From contig NZ_FMCW01000018.1 in assembly GCF_900091595.1 (NCBI RefSeq), positions 106,529 to 170,528 on the forward strand: DNA of 64,000 nt, written 5' to 3'. Origin of the DNA: Micromonospora haikouensis (GTDB lineage Bacteria; Actinomycetota; Actinomycetes; Mycobacteriales; Micromonosporaceae). The notes below the pieces were generated by a model. It searched no databases. It saw only the letters and a program-made list of their open reading frames with translations, and was not told the origin of the DNA. Each line of letters starts with the position of its first letter. The stretch's first letter is position 1. Shown piece after piece: positions 1 to 7,830 of the stretch. The translations under genes and the position numbers were made by a program.

Positions 1-811
1 CGCCGTCGAGCAGGGCGTCGGCCAGCGCCGCGCAGAAGGTGTCCCCCGCGCCGGTGGCGTCCACCGCGTCGACGCGCTCGGCCGGCACCAGCCACTCCCG
101 GTCGGCGGTGACCACCAGCGCGCCGTCCGCGCCGAGGGTCACCACCACCGGCCCCCGCGTCCCCAACGACCGGGCCAGCGCGGGCAGCCCGGCCATCGCC
201 GCCGGATCTGCCGGGCCGGGTGGGGACGCCGCGGCCGGAGCCCCGGCCAGGGCCGCCAGCTCGCCCCGGTTCGGCACCAGGATGTCGACCCGGGCCAGGG
301 TCGCCGCGTCCACCGGTCGGGCCGGGGCCGGGTTGAGCACCACCAGGCCACCCGCCGCGGCCACCGCGGCGGCGACCACCTCGGCGCCGACCTCCTGCTG
401 CAACAGCACCGCGCGGGCCGAGGCGATCAGGTCGTACGACGGCGCGAGGTGCTCGGGCGCGAGCCACATGTTGGCCCCGGAGCTGACCGCGATGGTGCTG
501 TCGCCGTCGGCGGTGACCAGCACGATCGCCTGACCGGTCGGGCGGGGTGCGCGCAGCACCCCGGTCGTGTCCACGCCCTCGGCGGCGAGCAGCCCGGTGA
601 GCCACTCCCCCTCCGGGTCGTCGCCGACCGCGCCGACCATGGCGACGCGGCGGCCCAGCCGGGCGGCGGCGACCGCCTGGTTGGCGCCCTTGCCGCCACC
701 GGCACGCCGGTGGTCGGCGGTGCCGAGCACGGTCTGTCCGGGCGCGGGCAGCTCGGCCAGGGGCACCACCACGTCGACGTTGAGGCTGCCCACCACCACG
801 ATGTCGGTCAC
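1..811 (-). CDS. rbsK: Ribokinase (PfkB family), 3' end cut by window edge
   Basis: ATP-dependent sugar kinase, most like ribokinase, which phosphorylates D-ribose at O5 in the cytosol. The visible product starts VTDIVVVGSLNVDVV, has the PfkB N-terminal signature with GGKGANQAVAAARLG near residue 40, and carries the second signature VDATGAGDTFCAAL, whose Asp is the catalytic base, near the cut end. GTG at 811 is chosen because the family usually begins directly at this motif. It lies 7 bases past the cupin stop and is probably the last or near-last gene of the minus-strand operon. Other PfkB substrates (fructose, KDG, 5-dehydro-2-deoxygluconate) cannot be excluded. The aldolase nearby would fit a kinase feeding a retro-aldol step, but that is inference. 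Confidence 0.9.
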   Translation of the reverse strand, partial: MTDIVVVGSLNVDVVVPLAELPAPGQTVLGTADHRRAGGGKGANQAVAAARLGRRVAMVGAVGDDPEGEWLTGLLAAEGVDTTGVLRAPRPTGQAIVLVTADGDSTIAVSSGANMWLAPEHLAPSYDLIASARAVLLQQEVGAEVVAAAVAAAGGLVVLNPAPARPVDAATLARVDILVPNRGELAALAGAPAAASPPGPADPAAMAGLPALARSLGTRGPVVVTLGADGALVVTADREWLVPAERVDAVDATGAGDTFCAALADALLDG

Positions 812-818
812 GGCGGCC

Positions 819-1193
819 TCAGTCCTGCCCGGGACGCCAGGCGTGCGCCAGGAAGTCCGCCCGGGGCGGCGCGAAGACGTCCAGGTTGATGCAGGGGCCC
901 TCGGTCGGCTCGACGTAGTGCTCCGCGCCGCGCGGCACGAGCAGCATCGAGCCCGCCCCCATCGGGTTCGCCACCCCGTCGACGTAGTAGTTGCACCGGC
1001 CGCCGAGGATCAGCACGAGCTGGTCGAAGTCGTCGTGGTGGTGCGGGTTGAGCGTCATGCCCACGCTCAGTTCGTGCCAGGCCAGCACGACCTCGTCGGT
1101 GGCGTACACCTTGCGGCGCACCCCGGGCCGCACGTCGGTGGCCGGGATGTCGTCCCAGTTCACCGCGATGCCGTAGAGCTGCGGGTTGAGCAT
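819..1193 (-). CDS. Small cupin-domain protein
   Basis: Single-domain cupin of 124 residues. The first cupin motif is seen as HHHDDFDQLVLILGG (about residues 51-65), with three consecutive His and a downstream Gln/Glu position, and the second as GAEHYVEP (about 89-96), so a mononuclear metal site is likely. Such proteins act as isomerases, epimerases or dioxygenases, or bind small ligands. It sits between the HpaI-type aldolase and the ribokinase in a tightly packed operon, suggesting a role on a sugar-acid or keto-acid intermediate. Function is not assignable from sequence alone. ATG at 1193 starts MLNPQLYG. Confidence 0.85.
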   Translation of the reverse strand: MLNPQLYGIAVNWDDIPATDVRPGVRRKVYATDEVVLAWHELSVGMTLNPHHHDDFDQLVLILGGRCNYYVDGVANPMGAGSMLLVPRGAEHYVEPTEGPCINLDVFAPPRADFLAHAWRPGQD

Positions 1194-1219
1194 GTCAGCG
1201 CTCCCTTTCCGGGTGGGGG

Positions 1220-2014
1220 TCAGCCGGCGAGCCGGCGCAGGCCGGCGCCGAGCAGTTGCAGGTCCGAGCCGACCACCAGGTAGCCGGCGTCGGTGAGGCC
1301 GTACCGGCCCAGGGCCTCGGCCGTGCGGTCGGCCGCCCAGCCGCCCAGCGCGGCCCCGGTCCCCCGGGCCGCCTCGGCGACGTCGCCGGTGCGCCGCAGC
1401 AGCGGCGTCGGGTCGTCGGTGCTGGCGAGGCCGAGGCTGACCGCCAGGTCGGTGGTGCCGACGAACCCGACGTCCACGCCGGCCAGCAGGTCGGGCAGGG
1501 GGTCGTCGGTGGTCGCCGTCTCGATCTGGGCGACCAGCAGCGGCGGGTCTGCGGCCTCCGCCGCCAGGTACCGGTCGAGGCCGCCGACGCCGTAGCCGGC
1601 CGCCGGGTGGGCGAGGCTGATGCTGCGTCGCCCGTGCGGGGCGTACCGGCTGGCCGCGCGCAGCGCCTCCACCTCGGCCCGGCTGCGGACGGTGGAGAGC
1701 TGGACCCCGACGGCGCCGGCCTCCAGCAGCCGGTTGACCTGGCCCGGGTCGACCGCCGGCACCCGGACCAGCGCCGGCAGGCCGAGCGCGGCGGCGAACC
1801 GGAGCTGGTCGGCGGCGGTGCGCTCGTCCAGCGCGGAGTGCTCCAGGTCGACCACGACGAAGTCGAGCCCCGCCTGGGTGGCCAGGGCCACCACGTCGGG
1901 GCCGGGCAGCTTGAGGAACGTGCCGACGAGCCGCCCGCCACCGCGCAGCGCCGCCCGCAGTCGCCTGCGGGAGCGGTGCACGCCGACGGGCGGCTCGGCA
2001 TCGGTGGCGGGCAT
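1220..2014 (-). CDS. HpcH/HpaI-type aldolase
   Basis: Class II, divalent-metal aldolase of the HpcH/HpaI family (264 residues), which cleaves 4-hydroxy-2-keto acids into pyruvate plus an aldehyde. Visible signatures are GTFLKLPGPDVVALA, then DFVVVDLEHSALDE (the metal and substrate region after the first strands), AQIETATT (Glu metal ligand) and GTTDLAVSLGL near residue 200. The ATG at 2014 shares one base with the stop codon of the upstream amidohydrolase, so the two are translationally coupled. With the FAA hydrolase upstream it makes a plausible lower pathway delivering pyruvate. The natural substrate is unknown. Confidence 0.9.
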   Translation of the reverse strand: MPATDAEPPVGVHRSRRRLRAALRGGGRLVGTFLKLPGPDVVALATQAGLDFVVVDLEHSALDERTAADQLRFAAALGLPALVRVPAVDPGQVNRLLEAGAVGVQLSTVRSRAEVEALRAASRYAPHGRRSISLAHPAAGYGVGGLDRYLAAEAADPPLLVAQIETATTDDPLPDLLAGVDVGFVGTTDLAVSLGLASTDDPTPLLRRTGDVAEAARGTGAALGGWAADRTAEALGRYGLTDAGYLVVGSDLQLLGAGLRRLAG

Positions 2015-3174
2015 CAGCGGTTCAGGCCCCGCCACGGCACGGTCGGCACCTGCTCGCCGGCGAGCAGCACCAGGCTCGGCTCCAGCCGCGGCGCGACGAT
2101 CCGGTTGCCGGCGGCGTCGGGCAGCTCGGCCTCCTCGGCGTCGGCGAGGACCGTGACATGGGCCGGGCCGCCCTCGACGAGGCTGCCGTAGCCCTCGGCG
2201 TCGAGGCCGGTCAGGCGGGCCGGGGCGGATGTCACCCGGGGCACGATCTGCTCCATGGTCATGCCCATGGCCCGCAGCTTGGCCATGCTGGTGACCAGGT
2301 CGAACACCGGGCCGCGCCAGTTGCGGCCGCTGGTGTCGGAGGTGATCACGTCGGGCAGGAAGCCCTGCTCGATGGCCGGGCGGGCCACGGCGAAGCTCAG
2401 GTTGCTCTTGCCGTGGGCCGACTCGAACAGCACGCCGCGCTCGCGGGCGGCGTACACCTCGGGCAGGACCTTGCCGTCGCCGAGGATGCCGTACGGCTTG
2501 CCGGTGTAGCAGTGGGCCACGACGTCGCCGGGGCGCAGCAGGTCGAGGATCACCGGCAGCGGCTCCGGGGTCTCCCCGATGTGGATCATCAGCGGGAGCC
2601 CGGCCTCGGCCGACAGCGCCAGGGAGCGCTTGAGCAGCGTCCGCCACTCCAGCCCCACGACGTCCTCGGAGAGGCGGATCTTGAAGCCACGGACCCGGTG
2701 CGGGTTGGCGGCGGCGATCTCCAGGGCGTCCTCCGGCACCAGCGTGCCCGGGTTGAGCAACTCGCCGAACCGGAAGTCGATCAGGCCGAGGACCGAGACG
2801 TTGAGGAAGTTGACCAGCCGCATCCGGGCCGGGGCGGCGACGAAGCGCTCGAACGCGGCGAAGGTGGACGCGCCGACGGTGCCGGCGTCGCAGGCCGCGA
2901 CGACGCCCCGGTGCAGGTGCGCCTCGTCCGGCGGCGCGCCGACCTTGGAGACCTCGGCGAAGATGTGGGTGTGCGCCTCGACCAGGCCCGGCAGCACGTA
3001 CTGCCCGGAGCAGTCGACGACCTGCCGGCCCTGCGCGGCGAGGCCGGGGGCGATCCGGGCCACCCGGTCGCCGGTCACCGCGACGTCGGTCACCTGGCTG
3101 GCGCCGGTGGCGGCGTCGAACACCTCGCCGCCGGCCAGCACCAGGTCGTAGCGCGGGGAACTGTCGTCAGTCAT
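2014..3174 (-). CDS. Amidohydrolase/deacetylase-family metallohydrolase
   Basis: TIM-barrel amidohydrolase of 386 residues. The metal site can be followed: HTH in VEAHTHIF near residue 62, a candidate carbamylated Lys in GFKIRLS, His in MIHIGE, His in DVVAHCYTG and Asp in ITSDTSG. This arrangement matches the amidohydrolase/deacetylase subgroup close to dihydroorotase and EF0837-type proteins, which hydrolyse amides or acyl-amino compounds. Its ATG overlaps the FAA-hydrolase stop by 4 bases (ATGA) and its stop overlaps the aldolase start. It probably opens an amide or cyclic imide intermediate of the pathway; that step is inference. Confidence 0.88.
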   Translation of the reverse strand: MTDDSSPRYDLVLAGGEVFDAATGASQVTDVAVTGDRVARIAPGLAAQGRQVVDCSGQYVLPGLVEAHTHIFAEVSKVGAPPDEAHLHRGVVAACDAGTVGASTFAAFERFVAAPARMRLVNFLNVSVLGLIDFRFGELLNPGTLVPEDALEIAAANPHRVRGFKIRLSEDVVGLEWRTLLKRSLALSAEAGLPLMIHIGETPEPLPVILDLLRPGDVVAHCYTGKPYGILGDGKVLPEVYAARERGVLFESAHGKSNLSFAVARPAIEQGFLPDVITSDTSGRNWRGPVFDLVTSMAKLRAMGMTMEQIVPRVTSAPARLTGLDAEGYGSLVEGGPAHVTVLADAEEAELPDAAGNRIVAPRLEPSLVLLAGEQVPTVPWRGLNR

Positions 3175-4148
3175 GGCATCAGACTCTCTGTACGAAGCGG
3201 CAGCGACGGGCGGGCGTCGCCGGGAAGGGGGTCGGGCTCGGCCGCTGGGGCCGGGGTCTCGGCTGCCGGGGCCGGGGTGTCGGCGCGGAACCGGGTGCGC
3301 AGCGGCAGCACCCCGGCGACGGTGACCTCGACCAGGTCGCCGGGGCTCAGGAAGCAGCCCCGGTCCTGGCCGGTGCCGGTGGGGGTGCCGGTGAGCACCA
3401 CGTCGCCCGGCTCCAGCACCACGTACCGGGAGATCCAGGCGAGCAGGTCGGGCACCGGGAAGATGAGGTCGGCGGTGCTGGCCTGCTGGCGCAGCTCCCC
3501 GTTGACCGTGGTCCGTACGCCGATGGCGTCGCGGTCGGCGACCGCGTCCAGGCCGAGCACCGAGGCGCCGAGCGCGCCGAAGCCGGGGAAGCTCTTGGCC
3601 AGGGTGGGGCTGCCGGAGGCGACCATCACGTCGCGGCAGGTCAGGTCGTTGGCGGCGGTGATCCCGGCGACGTGCGCCCAGGCCCGCTCGGCGGGCGTGT
3701 GGTGCATCCGCGCACCGATGACCAGGGCGACCTCGCCCTCGTAGTCGGACTGCGCGCTGACCGAGGTGGGCAGCGGCACGGTGTCGTCGGGGCCGGAGCC
3801 GGCGTTGGGCGACTTGAGGTAGAGCACGGGCTGGGTGGGCAGGGGCCGCCCGGTGGTGCGCGCCTTGCAGTGGTAGTTGAGGCCCACCCCCCACACGGCC
3901 GGCGTCCCGCCCAGCGGGGCGACGACGTCGCCCGCGAGGGCGTCCAGCGGCAGCCGGCGGCGCACGGCCGCGACGCGGGCCGGGGCGAGCCCGGCGCCCG
4001 CGCGCAGCAGCGCGGCCACGTCGGCGTACGGCAGATCGAGCAGCTCGACGTCGCCGTCGCCGGTGAGCCGGCCCAGCCCGTGCCGGGTGGCGACCAGATG
4101 CGTGCCGTCGCCGGCGGTGTGCCGGGCGTCGTCGCGGGGGGCGGTCAT
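3171..4148 (-). CDS. Fumarylacetoacetate hydrolase-family protein
   Basis: FAA hydrolase-fold enzyme of 325 residues that cleaves C-C bonds or decarboxylates/hydrates beta-keto acids in aromatic catabolism. Signatures seen are GVGLNYHCKA, LYLKSPN, the metal-binding YEGEVALVIG (two acidic ligands) and AANDLTCRD (third ligand), then LEPGDVVLTGTPTG near residue 270. ATG at 4148 overlaps the reductase stop by four bases (ATGA), and its own stop overlaps the amidohydrolase start. The final 35 residues are a low-complexity Ala/Pro tail (repeats of TPAPAAE) unlike the family core. Likely substrate: an acylpyruvate or 2-oxo-3-enoate. Confidence 0.9.
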   Translation of the reverse strand: MTAPRDDARHTAGDGTHLVATRHGLGRLTGDGDVELLDLPYADVAALLRAGAGLAPARVAAVRRRLPLDALAGDVVAPLGGTPAVWGVGLNYHCKARTTGRPLPTQPVLYLKSPNAGSGPDDTVPLPTSVSAQSDYEGEVALVIGARMHHTPAERAWAHVAGITAANDLTCRDVMVASGSPTLAKSFPGFGALGASVLGLDAVADRDAIGVRTTVNGELRQQASTADLIFPVPDLLAWISRYVVLEPGDVVLTGTPTGTGQDRGCFLSPGDLVEVTVAGVLPLRTRFRADTPAPAAETPAPAAEPDPLPGDARPSLPLRTESLMP

Positions 4149-5125
4149 GCCGCGTCCGAGGAGTGTCCGGGCACCGTGCCCAGCGCCGGGTTGACCAGGG
4201 GGGCCAGGTTGTTGACGGCGGCGGCGGCCTCGCCGAAGCCGACGGAGATCAGCCGCACCTTGCCCTCGTAGTCGGTGATGTCGCCGGCGGCGAAGACGCG
4301 CGGCAGGTTGGTGCGCATCGACCGGTCGACGGCGACGTAGCGCCGGTGCATCTCCAGGCCCCAGCGTTCCATGGCGCTGAGGTCGGCGATGAAGCCGAGG
4401 GCGGCCACCACCGCCTGCGCGGGCAGCTCCTCGCGGCCCTCGCCGCGCACCTCGGCGATCGTCACGGAGGTGACGTTCTGCTCCCCGGCGATGCCGCACA
4501 CCTCGTACGGGGTGACCACGCGCACGGTGGACGCCTCCAGTTGGGCGACGCTGTGCTCGTGAGCGCGGAACTGCGGCCGGCGGTGCACCAGGGTGACGCT
4601 GCGGGCGTGCGGCTCCAGCGCGAGGGCCCAGTCGACGGCGGAGTCGCCGCCCCCGACCACGACGACCTCCTGGCCGGCGAGCTCGTCGAGGCGGGGCACG
4701 AAGTAGCGCAGGCCCCGGCCGAGGTAGTCGCTGCCGACGGGCAGCTCGCGGGGGGTGAAGGTGCCGATGCCGGCGGTGAGCAGGACGGCCTTGGCGCGCA
4801 CCTGGGTGCCGGCGTCGGTGCCGATGAGCACGTGGTCCTCGGCGGTCGTCAGATCGACGGCGCTCTCGCCGAGCAGGAACGTCGGCTTGGCGGTGGCGGC
4901 CTGGGTGAGCAGGGCGTCGACGAGTTCCTGGCCGCGCACCGAGGGCAGGCCGGCGATGTCGTAGATGGCCTTCTCGGGGTAGAGGGCGGCGATCTGGCCG
5001 CCGGGTTCGGGCAGCGAGTCGATCACCGCCACGCTCATCCCGCGGAAGCCGGCGTAGTAGGTGGCGTACAGGCCCGCGGGGCCGGCGCCGACGATCGCGA
5101 GGTCGACCTCGTGCAGCTCGCCCAT
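4145..5125 (-). CDS. Ferredoxin--NADP+ reductase, thioredoxin-reductase-like type
   Basis: FAD- and NADPH-binding reductase of 326 residues. It has the FAD dinucleotide fold GAGPAGLYATYYAG at residue 12, the PEPGGQ loop, the NADPH fold VVVVGGGDSAVDWAL near residue 155 and VFAAGDITDYEGK near the C-terminus. The CxxC redox pair of true thioredoxin reductase is absent, which places it with type 2 ferredoxin-NADP+ reductases. It follows a ferredoxin gene with a one-base stop/start overlap, so the pair is an electron chain NADPH to ferredoxin. The expected client oxygenase is not in this operon. The P450 at 29.3 kb has its own reductase, so the acceptor is open. Confidence 0.9.
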   Translation of the reverse strand: MGELHEVDLAIVGAGPAGLYATYYAGFRGMSVAVIDSLPEPGGQIAALYPEKAIYDIAGLPSVRGQELVDALLTQAATAKPTFLLGESAVDLTTAEDHVLIGTDAGTQVRAKAVLLTAGIGTFTPRELPVGSDYLGRGLRYFVPRLDELAGQEVVVVGGGDSAVDWALALEPHARSVTLVHRRPQFRAHEHSVAQLEASTVRVVTPYEVCGIAGEQNVTSVTIAEVRGEGREELPAQAVVAALGFIADLSAMERWGLEMHRRYVAVDRSMRTNLPRVFAAGDITDYEGKVRLISVGFGEAAAAVNNLAPLVNPALGTVPGHSSDAA

Positions 5126-5436
5126 CAGGTGGCGCTCCCCGCGACGGCCGGGTGGTCGCGGCCGACCCGACCGATCTTGCGGGCCCCGCCGGGGCTGCCG
5201 ATCTCGCCGAAGAACTCGGCGTTGATCGGGCCGAAGTGGGCCCGGTCGGCCGGCAGGTCCTCCAGGTGGAAGATCGACGTGACGGGGCAGACCGGCTCGC
5301 AGCGCCCGCAGTCGACGCACTCGTCCGGGTTGATGTACATCATCCGGTCGCCCTCGTAGATGCAGTCCACGGGGCACTCCTCGACGCAGGACCGATCCTG
5401 CACGTCCACACACTCGTCGGTGACCACGTAGGTCAT
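5125..5436 (-). CDS. fdxA: Seven-iron ferredoxin (3Fe-4S/4Fe-4S)
   Basis: Bacterial ferredoxin of 103 residues closely resembling actinobacterial FdxA. Cysteines appear as CVDVQDRSCVEECPVDC (3Fe-4S half) and CVDCGRCEPVCP (4Fe-4S half), followed by the usual acidic helix ending in FFGEIGSPGGA. The ATG at 5436 is preferred over an upstream in-frame ATG because a GGAGG box lies 3-8 bases before it and the family begins MTYVV. It is the first gene of the operon, about 88 bases downstream of a recognisable promoter, and is coupled to its reductase. Confidence 0.95.
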   Translation of the reverse strand: MTYVVTDECVDVQDRSCVEECPVDCIYEGDRMMYINPDECVDCGRCEPVCPVTSIFHLEDLPADRAHFGPINAEFFGEIGSPGGARKIGRVGRDHPAVAGSAT

Positions 5437-5531
5437 CGGTCCTCCAGCGGTTGGGTCGGCCGTCCGCATCCGCACCGCTGACCGTCGCGCTGACGTCGCC
5501 GGATGCGGGGCGATGTCGTTGATGTCAGGTC

Positions 5532-5566
5532 ACGCTAGAGAAGCCATCCCGAGTATGTCAACATAC
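5532..5566 (-). promoter_or_regulatory. Promoter of the ferredoxin operon with overlapping palindrome
   Basis: On the minus strand a consensus -35 TTGACA (5561-5556) is separated by 18 bases from TAGCGT (5537-5532), giving an expected start near 5524. An inverted repeat GTATGT-CA-ACATAC (5553-5566) covers the -35 box, the usual position of a repressor operator. IclR regulators encoded about 1.5-3 kb away are obvious candidates. The sites are seen; the regulator is inferred. Confidence 0.6.
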
Positions 5567-5609
5567 GAGACGTCATCTTGAATGAAGTCACGGCGGCGGG
5601 AGCGCGGGG

Positions 5610-6926
5610 ATGGACGACGAGGTGCCGGCGGCACTGCGACGGGCGGCCGAGGAGGCGATCGACGAGGCGGGCGTCCTCGACGCGCTGGCCGCGCTGGGGG
5701 CGGAGCACAGCCCGTACGGCCGGGAACGGGCCACGGCCCACCGGCTCGCCGACTGGGCCGCCGCGCGCTGGCCGGAGCTGTCCTGGCGGGTCGACCCCCT
5801 GGACCCGACGGCGGCGCTGCCCGACAGCGCCAACCTGGTCGGCTCCTCCGCCCTCGGCACCGCGCCGGAGCTGCTCCTCTACTCGCACCTGGACACGTCG
5901 CTGACCGGCGGGGCCGAGTTCGACGCGCCGATCACCGGCCTGGACGCCCCCGCGCCCGAGCCGATCAGGCCGGCCGGGACGGGCGCCGAGCGGGTGGTCA
6001 GCGGCTTCGGCCTCGGGGTGGCCCGCGCGGCGACCGCCGCCGCCCTGGTCGGCTTCGCCGCGGCGGCCGGCGCGTGCCGGGCCGCCGGCCGGCCGCACCG
6101 GCTGACCCTGCTGCTCGCCGCCGCCGGCACCCACCGCACCGACCCCGACGCCGGCCCCACCGCCGGCGGGGTGGCCCACCACCTGGACCGGCACCCGCTG
6201 CCGACCGCCGCCGTGGTGGCCAAGAGCGGCCCGCCGGGCGTGCTCACCGCCGAGCCGGGGGCCATGTTCGTCCGGGTACGGCTGACCAGCCGGTTCCATC
6301 CGGCGTTGTTCCGCGACGCCGCCGTCCCGCCGGGGGGCCTGCTGGCGCACCTCGGCCGGGTGGTCGCGGCGCTGGAGGCGTTCCGCGCCGCGCACCTGGC
6401 CAGTCGCGCCGGGCGCGGCGGCCAGGTCGGGGCGGAGGTGGGCATCGGCGCGGTGCGGGCCGGCCAACCGGGCAAGCCCGACCTGCTGCCCGGGCGGCTC
6501 GACTTCCACCTCTACCTGGTGACGGTCCCCGGCGACGAGCCGGCGGAGATCGCCGACGCCCTGGCCGCGACGCTGGCCGAGAGGCTGCGCGGCACCCCGC
6601 TGGGCGACTGCGGGGTGAGCGTGACCGGCTGGCCCGTCCACCCGGCCGCCGCCACCGATCCCGACGCCCCGATCTGCCACTGGGCCGACGCCGCCTGGCG
6701 GGCCGCGCACGGCCACGCGCCCCAGCCGATCCGGGGCTGGACGGGGTCGACCGACGGGGTGGTGCTGCGCGGGCGGGGGGTGCCGACCGTCCGGCTGGGC
6801 CCGCCGTCGCTGCCGGCGGACCCGGGCGACCCTCGGCGGGACCGCTACGCGGTGGCCGAGCTGACACGTTTCGCCCGGATTTATGCCGACATCGCGCTAC
6901 GAAGCCGGCAGATATCGACAGCCTGA
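5610..6926 (+). CDS. M20-like protein lacking most metal ligands
   Basis: Protein of 438 residues with the overall outline of M20 metallopeptidases: LLLYSHLDTS near residue 93 (HxD), a central dimerisation-type lid, and GSTDGVVLRGRGVPTVRLGP near 385. The bridging Asp motif (normally GRGxxDxK) reads GFGLGVARA, the Glu-Glu catalytic base pair (normally PDEE-like) reads AAAGTH, and the C-terminal ligand His is not evident. It is therefore probably not an active dizinc peptidase. It is divergent from the ferredoxin operon and just upstream of an IclR gene, so it may be a binding or sensory protein. The start (ATG at 5610) has a weak GCGGGAG-like box. Confidence 0.7.
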   Translation: MDDEVPAALRRAAEEAIDEAGVLDALAALGAEHSPYGRERATAHRLADWAAARWPELSWRVDPLDPTAALPDSANLVGSSALGTAPELLLYSHLDTSLTGGAEFDAPITGLDAPAPEPIRPAGTGAERVVSGFGLGVARAATAAALVGFAAAAGACRAAGRPHRLTLLLAAAGTHRTDPDAGPTAGGVAHHLDRHPLPTAAVVAKSGPPGVLTAEPGAMFVRVRLTSRFHPALFRDAAVPPGGLLAHLGRVVAALEAFRAAHLASRAGRGGQVGAEVGIGAVRAGQPGKPDLLPGRLDFHLYLVTVPGDEPAEIADALAATLAERLRGTPLGDCGVSVTGWPVHPAAATDPDAPICHWADAAWRAAHGHAPQPIRGWTGSTDGVVLRGRGVPTVRLGPPSLPADPGDPRRDRYAVAELTRFARIYADIALRSRQISTA

Positions 6927-6975
6927 TGTGCCATATGCCATGATACTGTCTCACTTCACGCAACGAGGGATCCAG

Positions 6976-7830
6976 ATGGCGGACGACAGCCCCTCGCCGG
7001 GGAAGAACGCGGACCAGAGCGCCCCGGCGATCCAGACCGTGCAGCGCGCGGCGGTCATCCTCAACGCGTTCACCGCGGCGCGCCCACGACTCAGCCTCAA
7101 CGAACTGACCGCCAGCCTCGGCACCAGCAAGGCGACGGCCCACCGCTACACCAAGGCGCTGCGCGAGAGCAACCTGCTGCGCTACGACGAGCGGGAGGGA
7201 CTCTACTCGCTCGGCCCGCAGATCCTGACCCTCTCCGCCGCCGCGCGCGCCGCGATGCCGGTGATCAGCATCGCCGGCCCGCACATGCAGCAGCTCGTCC
7301 GCGAGATCGACGAGACCGTGGTGCTCAGCGTCTGGGACGGCGACACGGCCGTGGTCGTCCGCGCCGACGACAACACCGACCGGGTCATCCGCGTCAGCGT
7401 CCGCACCGGCTCCCGGCTCTCGCGCACCGAGTCCGCCCAGGGCCGGGTCTTCTGCGCCTTCCTGCCCGAGGACGACGTGGTCGGGCTGGCCGACGAGCTG
7501 GCCGCCTCGGCCGAGCTGCGCCGGGAGGTCGACAAGATCCGCCGCACCGGCATCTCGGCGAACACGCCGTCGGCCAACGGCGTGCGCAGCATCGCCGCGC
7601 CCATCTTCCGCGGCAGCACGCTGATCGCCGCGATGGCCATCGTCGGCACCACCACCTCCGTGCCGGAGGGCACCGACACCCCGCTCGCCATCGCCCTGCA
7701 GCGCGTCGCCGCCCTGGTCACCGCCGAGCTGGGCAGCACCGGCACCGGCCACCACCCCGCGCCGGAGAACGGCAACGGCCACCGTTCCCGTCCCCCGGCG
7801 GCACGCGGGAGCGCCGGCCGGGTCAGCTGA
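6976..7830 (+). CDS. IclR-family transcriptional regulator (first of a convergent pair)
   Basis: Regulator of 284 residues. An N-terminal winged helix (about residues 17-75; RLSLNELTASLGTSKATAHR as recognition region) is followed by the IclR effector domain (about 90-245). ATG at 6976 is chosen because GAGGGA lies six bases upstream. The last 30 residues are a His/Pro/Arg-rich low-complexity tail. The opposite-strand paralogue has the same NTVQRA-type lead-in (AIQTVQRAA). It probably controls the adjacent catabolic operon. Its 3' end overlaps the convergent IclR gene by 8 bases. Confidence 0.92.
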   Translation: MADDSPSPGKNADQSAPAIQTVQRAAVILNAFTAARPRLSLNELTASLGTSKATAHRYTKALRESNLLRYDEREGLYSLGPQILTLSAAARAAMPVISIAGPHMQQLVREIDETVVLSVWDGDTAVVVRADDNTDRVIRVSVRTGSRLSRTESAQGRVFCAFLPEDDVVGLADELAASAELRREVDKIRRTGISANTPSANGVRSIAAPIFRGSTLIAAMAIVGTTTSVPEGTDTPLAIALQRVAALVTAELGSTGTGHHPAPENGNGHRSRPPAARGSAGRVS

